NCBI GenBank assembly: GCA_977006965.1
Contig: OZ345363.1
Location: 930,001 to 994,000, forward strand
Origin: Phymatolithon calcareum
Lineage: Eukaryota; Rhodophyta; Florideophyceae; Hapalidiales
DNA length: 64,000 bases
Direction: 5' to 3'
Shown here: positions 24,427 to 34,270 of the stretch, piece after piece
How the letters are laid out: each line of letters opens with the position of its first letter
How positions within the stretch are numbered: position 1 is the stretch's first letter
Position numbers and translations under genes: made by a program
The notes under the pieces: generated by a model
What the model was told of the DNA's origin: nothing
Seen by the model: the letters and a program-made list of their open reading frames with translations, nothing else
Database searches by the model: none

Positions 24427-25550
24427 TGCTTGTCGTTTTGTGCGGGCGAGGTGGCCTGTCATGCTCGGTGGCGCCACGACAGGGATGTTGTGGCTGTGAC
24501 AGTGGCTGCGGCTGGGAGGTGGCATCCATCGGATGGACCGTATGGACCGGATGCATCGGACTGTACTCCGATATGGTGTAAGTGGGACACGACGGTTGCG
24601 CATTGTGCATTGTGGTGACGGGACGGATTGGACAAGTAGAGGATGGAGAGTTAGATTTGTAGAGAAATAAGAGAGGGTAACGGTGGCAATCGTGGTGCCA
24701 CAGTACAGTGGGCGTGATGGGAAAAGATGGCGAGAGGAGTGGAGGTGTGAGGAAGGTGAATTGCGAAGAATGCGGTGTGTGGGGAGCAGGACGAGAGGTG
24801 CAAGTGCGAGAGTCTGAGATTGGGGCAGCGGAAGGTGGCGGAAGTGAAGAGTACAAGACGTACAAATAGATTTCGGGAAATGCAGTGCGCCCTTTTCAGA
24901 CTTACGAACTATGTTGTGGAGCGGCGGGTTGACAGACCTCTCAAGAAAACCATGTAGCGATAAGCTGCAAGGTTGCTCCAAAAAGGCCGGCTTGGGAGCT
25001 ATTTCAAAATCATTTTTCTTCGTTTTTTTATGGATCTAGAATAGTGCGCACATCAACAAAATCGAAACAGACGTAACGCGGAATCGCGATGGCGAGAGCT
25101 AAAATTCGTCGCATAGATTTGAGCACAGCGATGAGACGCTTTCATAGAACATTATTTTAGTGCCCAAACATGCCGGAACCTTCCGTTCACCGTTGCCAAA
25201 AATAGGTGCGGTGAGATCTTCGTAGGAGTTAGCTGCGAAATTGAGGACGCATTCGTGTCTTCGTGGATGGGCATGACTTTCTTAGCGATATGATTCAACT
25301 TCGACAAAAAATTATGATCCTGTCCTCTTACAGCTCCCAAACTGGGGACGAGAATCCCCTCTGTATCAGGTTTTACAAGTTGAAGGTTGATCGGATTGGG
25401 AAAATAATCTGACCAATATAACTCAGTTTGAATGAAAGTGATATGAGCGCTGAAAATTCTCAACGTCAGATGAGCTATTAAATATTTATCGGTCCCAGTC
25501 CACATTTTCTTACGTCAGTTACGTGAGAGCAGCTCGTGTTTTCTCGGGTC

Positions 25551-25557
25551 TATAAAA
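25551..25557 (+). promoter_or_regulatory. TATA box candidate
   Basis: TATAAAA lies 77 bp upstream of the small candidate gene starting at 25634. The position is compatible with core promoter use, but this is only pattern-based. Confidence 0.3.
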
Positions 25558-25633
25558 ACAGGGCAAGAAGAAGAAAGGTAAATTTTTGGAGAACTTCACA
25601 ACAGGGCCTGAAAAAGAGGGGAAAATTCACTAA

Positions 25634-25925
25634 ATGGACACCCCTCGCCGAACCTACTTCTCACCCCCAGCCAAACGTACTATCATACGTAACCTATCCA
25701 AACCACTGGAGGATGAAATTTTAGCGCCATTCATCGTGCCTCAAAACGAAAAGCCGCTGGAGCCTATGGAATCTTCTCATAGAGCAATGTGAGTTTCGCC
25801 AACTGTGAAACGGTAGAGATGCGAGAGTGTACGCATGCTGACAAAGTATGTTAACACTCAGGTTAGTCGCACGACGGACAATTGCTGACAATCCGTGGTT
25901 ATCAGAGACACCTACCGACACTTAG
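25634..25925 (+). CDS. small spliced frame, 72 aa, hypothetical
   Basis: ATG at 25634 opens MDTPRRTYFSPPAKRTIIRN and runs to 25788, where a GTGAGT donor precedes the first stop. An ACTCAG acceptor at 25860-25861 gives exon 2 (25862-25925) in the matching phase, encoding LVARRTIADNPWLSETPTDT and TAG. A TATAAAA lies 77 bp upstream. The family is unknown. The basic N-terminus is reminiscent of the DNA-binding leader of some transposases, so it may be a transposon 5' exon rather than a host gene. Splicing is inferred from consensus only. Confidence 0.3.
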
Positions 25926-26245
25926 CGATAACGGACACTTACCAACAGTTAGCGAACAGGCCGTTCAATAGCCATAGCGTAGTACATATGACCAGAGACA
26001 CTACTGCAGAGATAGACAGTCATGTCAAGTTTATCGTGTCAATGCACTCTACGATCCATCTATCGAGGTCCTTCATCTCGACTCTGAACCCAGATATTAA
26101 CCGAACAGGACTATTCTGGGTGCGCCCCAGAATATATCTGACTCGCAATCTCCTTGTCTCCCCATCACACGTCGTGAGCGTCGTGGATTCCGGATACAAG
26201 AGTTGCGAGATCTCTCGTCAGCATCACAGCTCTTTGTAGCCACGG

Positions 26246-26603
26246 TGTGGCGTTCAACGCCACTATCATACAGTCCAGTTCCTACAAGACTAGCTCCATT
26301 CAAATTGTCATTACAGCTTGCATTTACAGCAAGCCCTTACAGATAGCATCAAAGTCATTACAGTACCATAGGTTTCGATGCGTACTTACACCATGAAGGA
26401 TCACCAAGGGCAAACCCTAGAACCGCTGCTTACAGCTTACAGGTGCTTACAAGTGCTTACACTGTAAGCACCCCGGCGCCAAGTCATCTTTTGATCCATT
26501 GTTTTTTCTATGAAGGTCGGCGCTTCGCGCCGTCCTTGGCTTTCCGCCAGAGAACAACCCGACCTAACCCAGTGTGCCTTCCTGTGCGATTCAAAACCCC
26601 ACA
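26246..26603 (+). repeat. solo LTR with perfect target duplication, copy 2 (358 bp)
   Basis: It begins TGTGGCGTTCAACGCCAC and ends AAAACCCCACA. It is flanked by the 5-bp direct repeat CACGG at 26241-26245 and 26604-26608, the signature of LTR-retrotransposon integration. No internal region is present, so it arose by LTR-LTR recombination. It is the reverse-oriented relative of 8352-8785 and lacks about 76 bp found there. The perfect duplication implies a fairly recent insertion. Confidence 0.9.
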
Positions 26604-26858
26604 CACGGTTACCAATTTCAGCAACAGCACCTGCTTCGGAAACTAAGACGAAGATTAAGGAGGAGCTCCCAAAGCCTCACCTTGGAGTAACGGGGCAGCT
26701 CTTGCATAATCTCTACGCTAAAGTCATCTGGCTGCTCAAAACGTTCTTGATTTGTAATTCTCTCCCAGCAAGAGCTCCTGTGAGTCTGTTGCACTCAAAC
26801 GCAATTTCTGTACTCATCTTCGATGACGCTAGAGTACATTGCAAGTCGACTAGTTTGA

Positions 26859-27993
26859 TCACCGCGGTAATCCGAAGAGATACTCCGGCTTGTACCACCA
26901 ACCTTCTGCCTTTGCGAGCTCGGCATCGACATGAGGTGGGAGAATCCTGTTATCGAAAAAGTGATAGTAATTCTCAGACGGCTTCTCCATCACCTCAATC
27001 TCCTCCAACCACTTGACCATACGACCGCCAATCCAGCCGGGAATAACAACACGAACTGGAAAACCATGATCAGGATGAAGACGGACGCCATTCTGCTCCC
27101 ATGCAATCATGACATCGCCGTAAGGATCCATTGCAGTCGCCATGTCAATGGAAGTACCATAGGTACCGTCACCGTTCGGCAATCCTTCAGACCTGATACT
27201 GAGAAAAGCGACATGTCTCGCGCTTTGTTTATCGACGCCGCAATATTCAAGCAAATCGCAAAGCTTGACACCAGTCCACATATTACAAGCATGTGCTGCA
27301 CATCCCCAACTGAAGCCGATGGTTTGTTTGATCATATTCTCCTCCTTCCGTCTGTTCCCAGCGCAAACGAGAGTGATGGGCAAAGTCACAGTGGGAAGCA
27401 AATTGACAAGCTCATCCATGGAAAGCGTGAGCGGTTTCTTCACCAACCCTTTGATGGTGAGCTTATGGTCCTTCCACTTCAGTCGCGGAGTCTGTCCGTG
27501 CGTACGAACATAGTGCAGGCTGACAGGTGTGATGAACCCCTGGTCGAGCAGCATCGAAATTGGCGCTTCGCAATTGAACGGATGACGTCCATTAAGACGG
27601 ACGAGAGCCGGGTGACGCGCGACCCAGTCATCTGGGGTGCCCTTATCGCGGGCGTCGATTTCGGTGGCAACATGTTGCTTGTCGATCAGGTTGGAATTAG
27701 GATCGAGTTTCTCGAGTGCTTGGGAGAACTCTGTCCATACTACACCGTGATTCTTCTCGATATTCTTCCTCTTCTTGTAAATAGAGCCGCCTCGAAGAGA
27801 GCTTTCCGGAGTTGCATCGGGTGTGTTCTGTGATCCGCAAAGCGTGCAAAGCAGTGGTTAGTGGATTCATTATAGACCAAACGCAGGAAAACGGGTGAGT
27901 AAGAGATTGACGATGGCGTACCTTGAGCGAACTCGGCCCTGCCTGTCGCAACGGGTCCCATACGCTCGGTGACATGCTGCCCATTGTAATCAC
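26859..27993 (-). pseudogene. nitrate reductase, truncated after the molybdenum domain
   Basis: Exon 1 is 27922-27993 (MITMGSMSPSVWDPLRQAGP then SSLK), intron 27828-27921 (94 nt, GTACGC...CACAG, phase 0), exon 2 26859-27827; 346 aa in total. It contains HGVVWTEF, CEAPISMLLDQGFITPVSL, the molybdenum-ligand region LVCAGNRRKEENM (Cys at about residue 179), IGFSWGCAAHACNMWTGVKL and VVIPGWIGGRMVKWL. This is the Mo-molybdopterin domain of eukaryotic NAD(P)H:nitrate reductase, which reduces nitrate to nitrite in the cytosol. Similarity stops after EGWWYKPEYL. The dimerisation, cytochrome b5, FAD and NADH domains are missing, so it cannot accept electrons from NADH. All residues up to the break look intact. 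A transposon lies 81 bp upstream of the start. Confidence 0.85.
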
Positions 27994-28064
27994 TGGGAGT
28001 GATAAGATAAAGAATGAGTTTATCTTGAAAAGGGGTGATCTCTCTCCGATGAGAAGATGAGATG

Positions 28065-28074
28065 CCCAGTCTAA
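28065..28074. repeat. target-site duplication, left copy
   Basis: CCCAGTCTAA, identical to 34414-34423 and immediately outside the left terminal inverted repeat of the 6.3-kb element. Confidence 0.95.
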
Positions 28075-28217
28075 AGGTAACCTTAACCGTCACGACTTTT
28101 GCAAGCGCCGTCCGGACGCCGTGGACCATTGGGTCTCCAACCGTGGACACGTACACACGTGTAGATGAATACACGTGGACACAGATCGAAATAAACGCCG
28201 TCGCCGTCGCCTGCTGT
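28075..28217 (+). repeat. terminal inverted repeat, left (143 bp)
   Basis: It starts AGGTAACCTTAACCGTCACG. It includes the palindromic pair CACGTGTA...TACACGTG and an AATAAA at about 28189, and ends in CGCCGTCGCCGTCGCCTGCTGT-type sequence. It pairs with 34271-34413 with 4 mismatches. Confidence 0.95.
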
Positions 28218-28229
28218 TCACTGGCACCC

Positions 28230-29300
28230 TACAACAAACGCCGCCTACCGCATACCGATTACTGCCGTCTGCCGTCTCTGCCTGCTGCCTGCCGTCTGCT
28301 GTATGCTATCTGCTGCCGTCTCCTGCTTACTACCTACCGCCTGCCATCTGCCGCCGTCTGCTGTCTGCTGCCTACGCTCTGGTGCCCGCCGTCTACCGCC
28401 TCCCGATAACTGCCGTCTGTCGTTTGCTACCTGCTGCCGTCTCCTGCCTACTACCAACCGCCTGCCATCTTCCGCCATCTGCTGTCTGTCGCCTGCGCTC
28501 TGGCGCCCGCCGTCTACCGCCTACCGATTACTTCCGTCTGCTTTCTGCTGTCGTCTCCCCCGGCCTGGTCCCGTCCGCCGCCACGCGCCCCGGTCTGCCG
28601 CCTGTTCCTCCCGTTTGCCGATACCCCTCCGGTCTCCTGCTTGAGCTCTGGCGCGTCTCGCCTCCCTCCTCCCACCAGAAGTCGGCCGCCTCGGCCCCTG
28701 GCCTGCCGCCTGCTCCTCCCGCCCCGGCCTGTTCCTCCTGCCACTCTCCTCCGGCTAGCCGCCTCTCGTTTGCCCACTGTCGCCTGCAACCCTCCCCCCC
28801 ACCACTCGCCTCCCTTCTCTTCCTCCCTCCACGCTCCTCCTACCTGCTCCGCTCGGCACCCGCCTACCGTCTGCCGCATCCCTCCCTACTGCCTGCAACC
28901 ACCGCCCCGGAATGTTTCTCTGCCACCCTCCTTCCGCCCGCCGCCCCCCGTCCCGGTCTACCGCCTGTTCCTTTGGTTTGCCGCTTCCCCTCCGGCATCT
29001 TGTCTGAGCTCTGGCGCGTCTCGCCTAACGCCCGAAGTCGGCCGCCTCGGCCCCTGGCCTGCTGCGTGTCCCTCCCGCCCCGGAATGTTTTGCCGCCCGC
29101 CGCCTCCCGCTCCGGTCTGCCGCCTGTTCCTCCCGTCTTCCACTGTCCCTCAGCCCTGAACTCAGGCGCGTCTCGCCTCTCCCCTCCCGCCCGAAGTCGG
29201 CCGCCTTAGCCCCTGGCCTGCCGCCTGCTCCTCCGGTGTGGCCTCTCGCCTCCAGCCTGCTGCCTCCGACAGAAAGAGGAGCCACCCTACGGCGGATGCC
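28230..29300. repeat. pyrimidine-rich low-complexity block with internal duplications
   Basis: The plus strand is built of CTGCCGTCTGCTG-like words. A segment of about 121 bp is tandemly duplicated (starts 28310 and 28431). A second module, GCGCGTCTCGCCT followed by GAAGTCGGCCGCC and CCCCTGGCCTGC, recurs at about 28650, 29012 and 29165. Long frames here on both strands are proline- or arginine-rich and are products of the repeats, not genes. Confidence 0.8.
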
Positions 29301-29439
29301 GGTTTATATATGACGTCCGGCTGCCTTCTGCCGCCTCTCCTTCGACGAGTTTTCAATATGTGGTGGACGCCGCTTCAAGTCTGCCGCCAAACGCTCTAGT
29401 GGAATTAAGACGGGAAAAAGGAGGCCTTTATTGTGTAGA

Positions 29440-29859
29440 CTAGTCATTAGGATATATGTGCATGCTTTTGCGAAGATCTACAATAAAACGTAAGTCTTTT
29501 TTCATGAGAGTAACACGATTCGCGAAGAGTGCCGCGCGATTGCTATCCTCGAGAAACTGCACAATGTAGGCTTCAGCGGCGTGCTGGAGAGCGGAAATCG
29601 AGCCAGCCCTGAATCGAATAGAAGGATTAATTCCTTGAGCGATCTCTCGAACGAGACGCTGGAACGGCTTCTTGGAAACAAGGAGCTCAGTGCTCTTCTG
29701 ATACTTTCGGATTTCCCGAAGCGCGACGGTGCCGGGACGAAACTTGCGCTTCTTACCAACATCACTGCCACCGGTTGCGGTATTCTTAGCTTTCTGAGAC
29801 GCAGAAGACGGAGTCTTCGCTGCAACTCGCTTTCTTCCCGTGTTCTTCGTCAGCGCCAT
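29440..29859 (-). CDS. divergent histone H3 variant encoded inside the MULE
   Basis: 139 residues, no intron, start in strong context (ACCATGG). Residues 41-75 (RPGTVALREIRKYQKSTELL through REIAQ) are almost canonical H3 alpha-N and alpha-1. The rest departs strongly. The tail is MALTKNTGRKRVAAK, so lysines equivalent to K4, K9 and K14 are kept but S10 is Arg and the K27 ARKS motif is gone. Loop 1 (GINPSIRF) has canonical length, unlike many centromeric H3s. Canonical C110 and H113 are replaced by Ala and Phe (SNRAALFANRVTLM). The C-terminus is FIVDLRKSMHIYPND instead of LARRIRGERA, which alters the H3-H3 interface. It should wrap DNA with H4 but form unusual tetramers. It is divergent from the J-like gene, sharing a 453-bp spacer. 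Alternatives are a centromeric or spermatid-type variant; the position within TIRs argues for transposon cargo. Confidence 0.9.
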   Translation of the reverse strand: MALTKNTGRKRVAAKTPSSASQKAKNTATGGSDVGKKRKFRPGTVALREIRKYQKSTELLVSKKPFQRLVREIAQGINPSIRFRAGSISALQHAAEAYIVQFLEDSNRAALFANRVTLMKKDLRFIVDLRKSMHIYPND

Positions 29860-30312
29860 GGTCGACTGTGGTTGTAGTCAGTGACACTGGGGCGGAGCTT
29901 TGGGATGTCGGCGAACTGTGAGGGTGGATGTTGTGCTGGGTGCAAGACCGAACACCCACCCAGCACAACACCCTTTTTGAAACCTGTCAGTATGATTCCA
30001 GCCCTCCAAAATTTATTAAAATTTCCAGATAAAAACTGTGCCGATTTCAGAAAAAGAGAGCCTGAAAACACCAAATCAACAGAGTTTTTCTGTATGATTC
30101 ATATTGATGTTCGCAGAATGCACGTCATTTTCCTATTTCTCTGATTAAATTCAGTCCACAAAAAAACTACGCCAATATCGAGAGATCAGCTTATAACCAA
30201 ACGATATCGGAAGAGTTTTTCTTGCTCGTAGACAATCTCCCTCAACATCACTCGCCCTCTCCGCCGAAGGCAACCAAAGTACTTTCCATTTTTCCTCCAG
30301 CCTCCATCCGAA
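29860..30312. promoter_or_regulatory. shared spacer of two divergent genes
   Basis: This 453-bp stretch lies between the start codons of the H3 variant (minus) and the J-like gene (plus), so it should hold both promoters. It contains the short inverted repeat GGATGTTGTGCTGGGTG / CACCCAGCACAACACCC at about 29924-29972. No clear TATA box is visible. Confidence 0.5.
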
Positions 30313-30891
30313 ATGACGCGGCCGGTTGATATGGAGTTCTATGAACTCTTGGGCGTTAGTCCTCCTCCGAGTCTTGAGTCCGCTGTGAGCCACGCCGCCG
30401 CTAAAGCTCATGAGATGCAAATCCTTGGCTTTCAGTCCGCCATCGCAGAGTCATTCAAAACAAAGGCTCTGCTTGTTCACACGAATCGTGGTGATGGCGG
30501 AAACGAAGAGCAGTTCGAAAGGCTGCAGATTTCTTTCTTTTCTCTGTTTGTTGGGGTACTTCGTGATGCGTACGACAAGGAAGGCCAGGAAGGCATCGCG
30601 AAAGTTGAGGGTAACGAAGCCGGCGTATTTGCATGGATGAACCGAAAAACAAATGGCAAAGAAAGTGATGATGCGGATGAGGATCTATCTCGGATGGAAA
30701 TAGACGTTGACGAAGACAATGTGGCGCCAGTGGTGGACGAGAATTTTGCAGGTGTGATCGAGAAAACGAGGATGAAAGAGAAGAAGCACTACGATGCTTG
30801 GGTCGATAGTATCGGGGCCCAGAGTGTTCTTCGTGAGATTGCCGTTTCTGTTAAAGAAGCAAATGGGAGGAAGAAGAAGAAACATAGCTAA
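30313..30891 (+). CDS. J-domain-like protein with HPD changed to HTN
   Basis: 192 residues, uninterrupted. The start MTRPVDMEFYELLGVSPPPS matches helix I of a J domain, and FKTKALLVHTNRGDGGNEEQ aligns with the helix II, HPD loop and helix III region. The invariant HPD that triggers Hsp70 ATPase is HTN (residues 56-58). LRDAYDKEGQEGI (83-95) is the typical end of a J domain. An acidic stretch follows (118-137, DDADEDLS...IDVDED), then a coiled charged region and a KKKK tail. Canonical J proteins activate Hsp70; without HPD that activity is not expected. An acidic J protein beside an H3 gene recalls DNAJC9, an H3-H4 co-chaperone, but I see no specific similarity beyond the J domain. The 3' end lies 25 bp from the end of the transposase gene. 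A second in-frame ATG (codon 7) is possible. Confidence 0.75.
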   Translation: MTRPVDMEFYELLGVSPPPSLESAVSHAAAKAHEMQILGFQSAIAESFKTKALLVHTNRGDGGNEEQFERLQISFFSLFVGVLRDAYDKEGQEGIAKVEGNEAGVFAWMNRKTNGKESDDADEDLSRMEIDVDEDNVAPVVDENFAGVIEKTRMKEKKHYDAWVDSIGAQSVLREIAVSVKEANGRKKKKHS

Positions 30892-30916
30892 ACAAGAACA
30901 AGTCAAAGATTCTCTT

Positions 30917-33644
30917 TTACGGTAAATAAAATGTGTCTCTGTTCTTCGTCCAAGTAATTGGGGTCCTCCTGGCTGACAATTCTTTCTCTACATGATTCCT
31001 GTACTGCGAAATGCGAGGTATTACTTCCTTTCTCACATGTTCAATCTGTTTCGCACCAGCCTCTGTCATGTTCAATTCTTCGATATGCGCTATCATCCAT
31101 GCAAGATCCTCTTTGATGTACTGAAAATCAGTCGTATGGCTCAGACTGAGCTGAAATGTTTCCATCAAACCAGTGTCTTGTGGTGAGCTATTAATCATTT
31201 CGGGTACCGGAACCGTTCGATTGTGTTCAAGCTCAGCATAGTGCCGATTATCCACTCTTTCAAAAGAAAGAAAAGGAGGGTGTCTTGATCTTCTTACATC
31301 TCTGTATTGTGGTCATGGTTTCCCTGAGATCAAATGCTTGCAGAATAGGAAGCGGCTTGTCAGAAAAGCAGGACAAGAGCAGTACCACACTTCATGATCT
31401 GCTGTGTATATACCGTCCAAGAACCTTACCGACGAGGAATCCCATTCCTTCGCAAAAGATTTCCACCAGCATGGCTTCTTTGTTCCCGACGCCAGAATTT
31501 TGTAGTCGTGCTCAAATTTCATGATCAATTTAGAGTCGATCAAATAGGTAACAAAGTCAACTCTTGGACGATTATGAATGACGTTTCAAAATTATCCAAT
31601 GGGCTTCAACAATCATTGTAGTTCTTGTGAATGGAATGCCATTTTCTTCACTTCTGCACCCCCATGTTTCGAATTTTACGGCTGCATACCACTGCGACAT
31701 CAGATAATCGCGGAGCCGAGGGGACATTTCTGGGAAAGTGGAAGAGATATCAGATACTGCTGTATCTCTTATAGCTCTTACAGGACTTCCCCCACAAATG
31801 TACGGGTGCATATTGTAGTGTTTTGAAATAAGGCGCATGAGACCGTTTTCATCATCTCCCGATATTGAATCTCCTTCTTTCCTCAGGTCCCGTATCTTCG
31901 ACTTGATAGCACGTTTCATGTGCCAAAGACAGAGTGACGGATGTAAATTAAACACTGATCGAATTGCATTCATTTGTCCATTATCTTTGTCTGTGTAAAA
32001 AAACTTGGGCGCGAAACTAGGTAAGTCATTCTTGCAAGCACGTAAAAACGCTTCAATAGCATGCTGCCTCGACATTCCCTCCTGATTTCCTTTCCGGTGA
32101 TTTTCCAAGAAGAGATAGGCAATAGGAAATCCTGTTCCAAACACGTTTGTCATGATGGCAAAAAGCTCCAGCTTGGAGCTGTTCGTTTTATACGTGCTGT
32201 CGATGAATGCTTCCGCACATTCATGTTTTTCCGTCAGCAGATTTCCAATGCTCGTTGTAAATCCCAGTGCATACGGCACATCATTGTAAAAGCACTCTGA
32301 TAGGTTTTGGCAGAATTTCATAAGCAAACGAGTGGATATAAAAGGGTCTTCGTTCCGCAGAAAGTTCTGCTGTGTGAATGTGCACCAACGGTAGTACACT
32401 TGTCCCCAGGAAAACACGCGGTTTGACTTCTCCTGAAGCAACCCGCAAATCTGAAAAGGTGCAAGTCCTGCTCGAGCCTGAAGTTTTATGAACTCCAAAT
32501 CTGCACTTGTAAGCTCGTTCTTAGGTGATTTTTCTTCATGATGATGATCGTGAGCAACTCTGATCATTATCTTTCCGGATTTGTTAATAGAAGATACAAA
32601 CGATCCTCCGCATACGGCAGTTCTTTTCGTCTCGCGAGTGCGTTTCCTTGGATTTTCTTCACCTTGATCTTTCTCGTGACGTCTCCTCTGACTACAGAAG
32701 TGATATGTGTTTTGGCCCTTTGCACTGTTCTTCACATACTCATAGTTTTCAACAACTTCAATCTTTCTCTTCACTTCATCTGTGAAATCTTTAGCTCGGA
32801 ACGGTACAAAATCTTTGTCGGCAATGTAAAGGCAAGAATATCCATTATTAAGAGCAATGGACGCCCGAAAGGTAATAGAGTGCCACTGGTACAGCAAATT
32901 CAGGGGGAGATCATCGATGAAAACGATACGTGAGAACGATATATACTGAGGTCCGGAATATGCTTCGGATTTTCGGCATCGTGTACTGAGCGATAACAGT
33001 TTTTTACCGGTCTCATCAATAAAAAGGTAGGATTGCAGTGTTTTTTTACATCTCGTACACTGTGATGCGGAAGCTCGACGCAAAAAAGCTATTTCCTCGG
33101 CAATGATATCGGAGCACGACAAGTAAAGCCAAAGAGCTGTGAAGCAGTTCTCATCAACAACGCTGACGCTATCGACATGAAGTTCGTGAAACGCACGATC
33201 AATTCGCTCGGCATCGACGGAAGAAAAGTCCATTAAGAACTGCCACACCCGTTCGCGGTCAGGAATTGGACAGTTGAATTTCTCTCGGAACAAGACCTTT
33301 GGGTTCACTGAGTCCACACCGTACTTTTCCAGAAGCTCTGGAATACCTTGAGCATAGCTCAGAGCACTCACAACACGGTCATTCATCGAGGTACACGATT
33401 GGCTAAGCAGGTTTGCTTGCGGAAGTATTTTCTCGAAGAACTCCGATTCGGTGATTTCAGGTTTGGAACAGGAGAACACAGTTTTCCTGAAAACGCAATT
33501 GCCGTCGTTGGCTGAAAAACTGTTCCGATTCGTGGTGCTCACCTTCTGAAAAGCCCGAAACAGCACTGTTTTTAGGTTCAGCTCTCTTCCTGTGCATATG
33601 CGGATTACAAGAAAACAGTACGGCAGATATACGAGAGTCTTCAA
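30917..33644 (-). pseudogene. MULE transposase, one frameshift and one stop
   Basis: A 690-codon frame (31572-33644) holds a CTRCKK zinc-ribbon-like pair and a basic linker. The MULE catalytic core follows: FIDSTYKTN (first D, about 32200), FFYTDKDNGQMNAI (second D, about 31990) with LWHMKRAIKSK, and VEAHWIILKR (E, about 31605). A one-base frameshift at about 31575 moves the frame to HNRPRVDFVTYLID and the SWIM finger CSCPAFL...FCKHL (31329-31385). An in-frame TGA at 31313-31315 is followed by FLSFERVDNRHYAEL and the C-terminal region ending at 30917. With two point lesions in about 900 codons, the gene died recently or contains sequencing errors. It cuts and pastes the element through the TIRs. 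Its 3' end is tail-to-tail with the J-like gene. Confidence 0.88.
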
Positions 33645-34270
33645 GTTAGTTGAGAAGTTTCACCACTTTGACGATGCCAGATGACGATGCAAGGGTACAG
33701 GGACCATGTACGATCGCGATGGAAGTCTTAAAGACAGGGTCGGACTTCTACCAGCGAACAGATTACTCAAATGACGAAACAAGGGCAGAGTCACTGGACG
33801 AATGTGCACTTATACAGGGGCTGCCAATGTTGGAGAGCGATCTTGGGAGGAAAAACCGGCCGCGCTAGAAACGAACGTGGGGGCTTGTCGAGAGTAGCAG
33901 GGAGGACGGTTGTTGATCTCGGAATTTCGAAGAGAAAGGACACAGATTCACGTGAGGAGTACACAGAGGACGATATTTCGGGTACGGCCGGAAGAAATGA
34001 TGGTGGTGGGCGACAGTGGTACGGATGCCGGAAGATGATCTAGTCGCCGTGCGACGAGGCTTGCTGCGATGGGCGGAATCGTTGTTGCGGACAGGGATCG
34101 TTGTTGCGGAGGAGGATGGGAATTGCGGATGCCGTCGGACGAGGGTAACAGGGATGCCTCTGTGCGAGTGTGACGCGGTAGTGATATCCGCGGCGGCGAA
34201 ATGACGTGTGCGATGTATTTTGTACGATCCCCGGCCCAATGATATGATCGAAGTATCATGACACGTGTAT
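33645..34270. other. transposase 5' flank inside the MULE
   Basis: Between the transposase start and the right TIR; it should contain the transposase promoter. It holds CGTTGTTGCGGA-type short repeats at about 34079-34110. No frame is supported. Confidence 0.4.

Larger units (their letters stand above)
24427..26240. other. mostly non-coding, two weak candidate frames
   Basis: 24427-24980 gives long frames on the minus strand that look like byproducts of GT-rich simple sequence. A 117-codon minus frame at 25152-25505 (start MWTGTDKYLIAHLTLRIF) has no domain I know. The sequence GTGGTTATCAGAGAC at about 25895 resembles an initiator-tRNA primer-binding site but has an extra T and no LTR directly upstream. 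Confidence 0.3.

Noticed and set aside
24338-24981. Minus-strand frames of 175 and 205 codons
   Set aside because: Two overlapping frames in GT/AC-rich sequence, with no domain and no start context; probably fortuitous.
25895-25910. Primer-binding site (GTGGTTATCAGAGAC) of a retrotransposon
   Set aside because: It has an extra T relative to the initiator-tRNA match and no TG...CA repeat directly upstream.
28175-29209. A 344-codon Pro/Ser/Leu-rich frame and its antisense counterparts
   Set aside because: It coincides exactly with the pyrimidine-rich repeat block and has no domain; every frame is similarly open.
29440-29859. Calling the H3 variant a centromeric CENP-A
   Set aside because: Loop 1 has canonical length and the first half is nearly canonical; the transposon context offers a better explanation. 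It was kept as a divergent H3.
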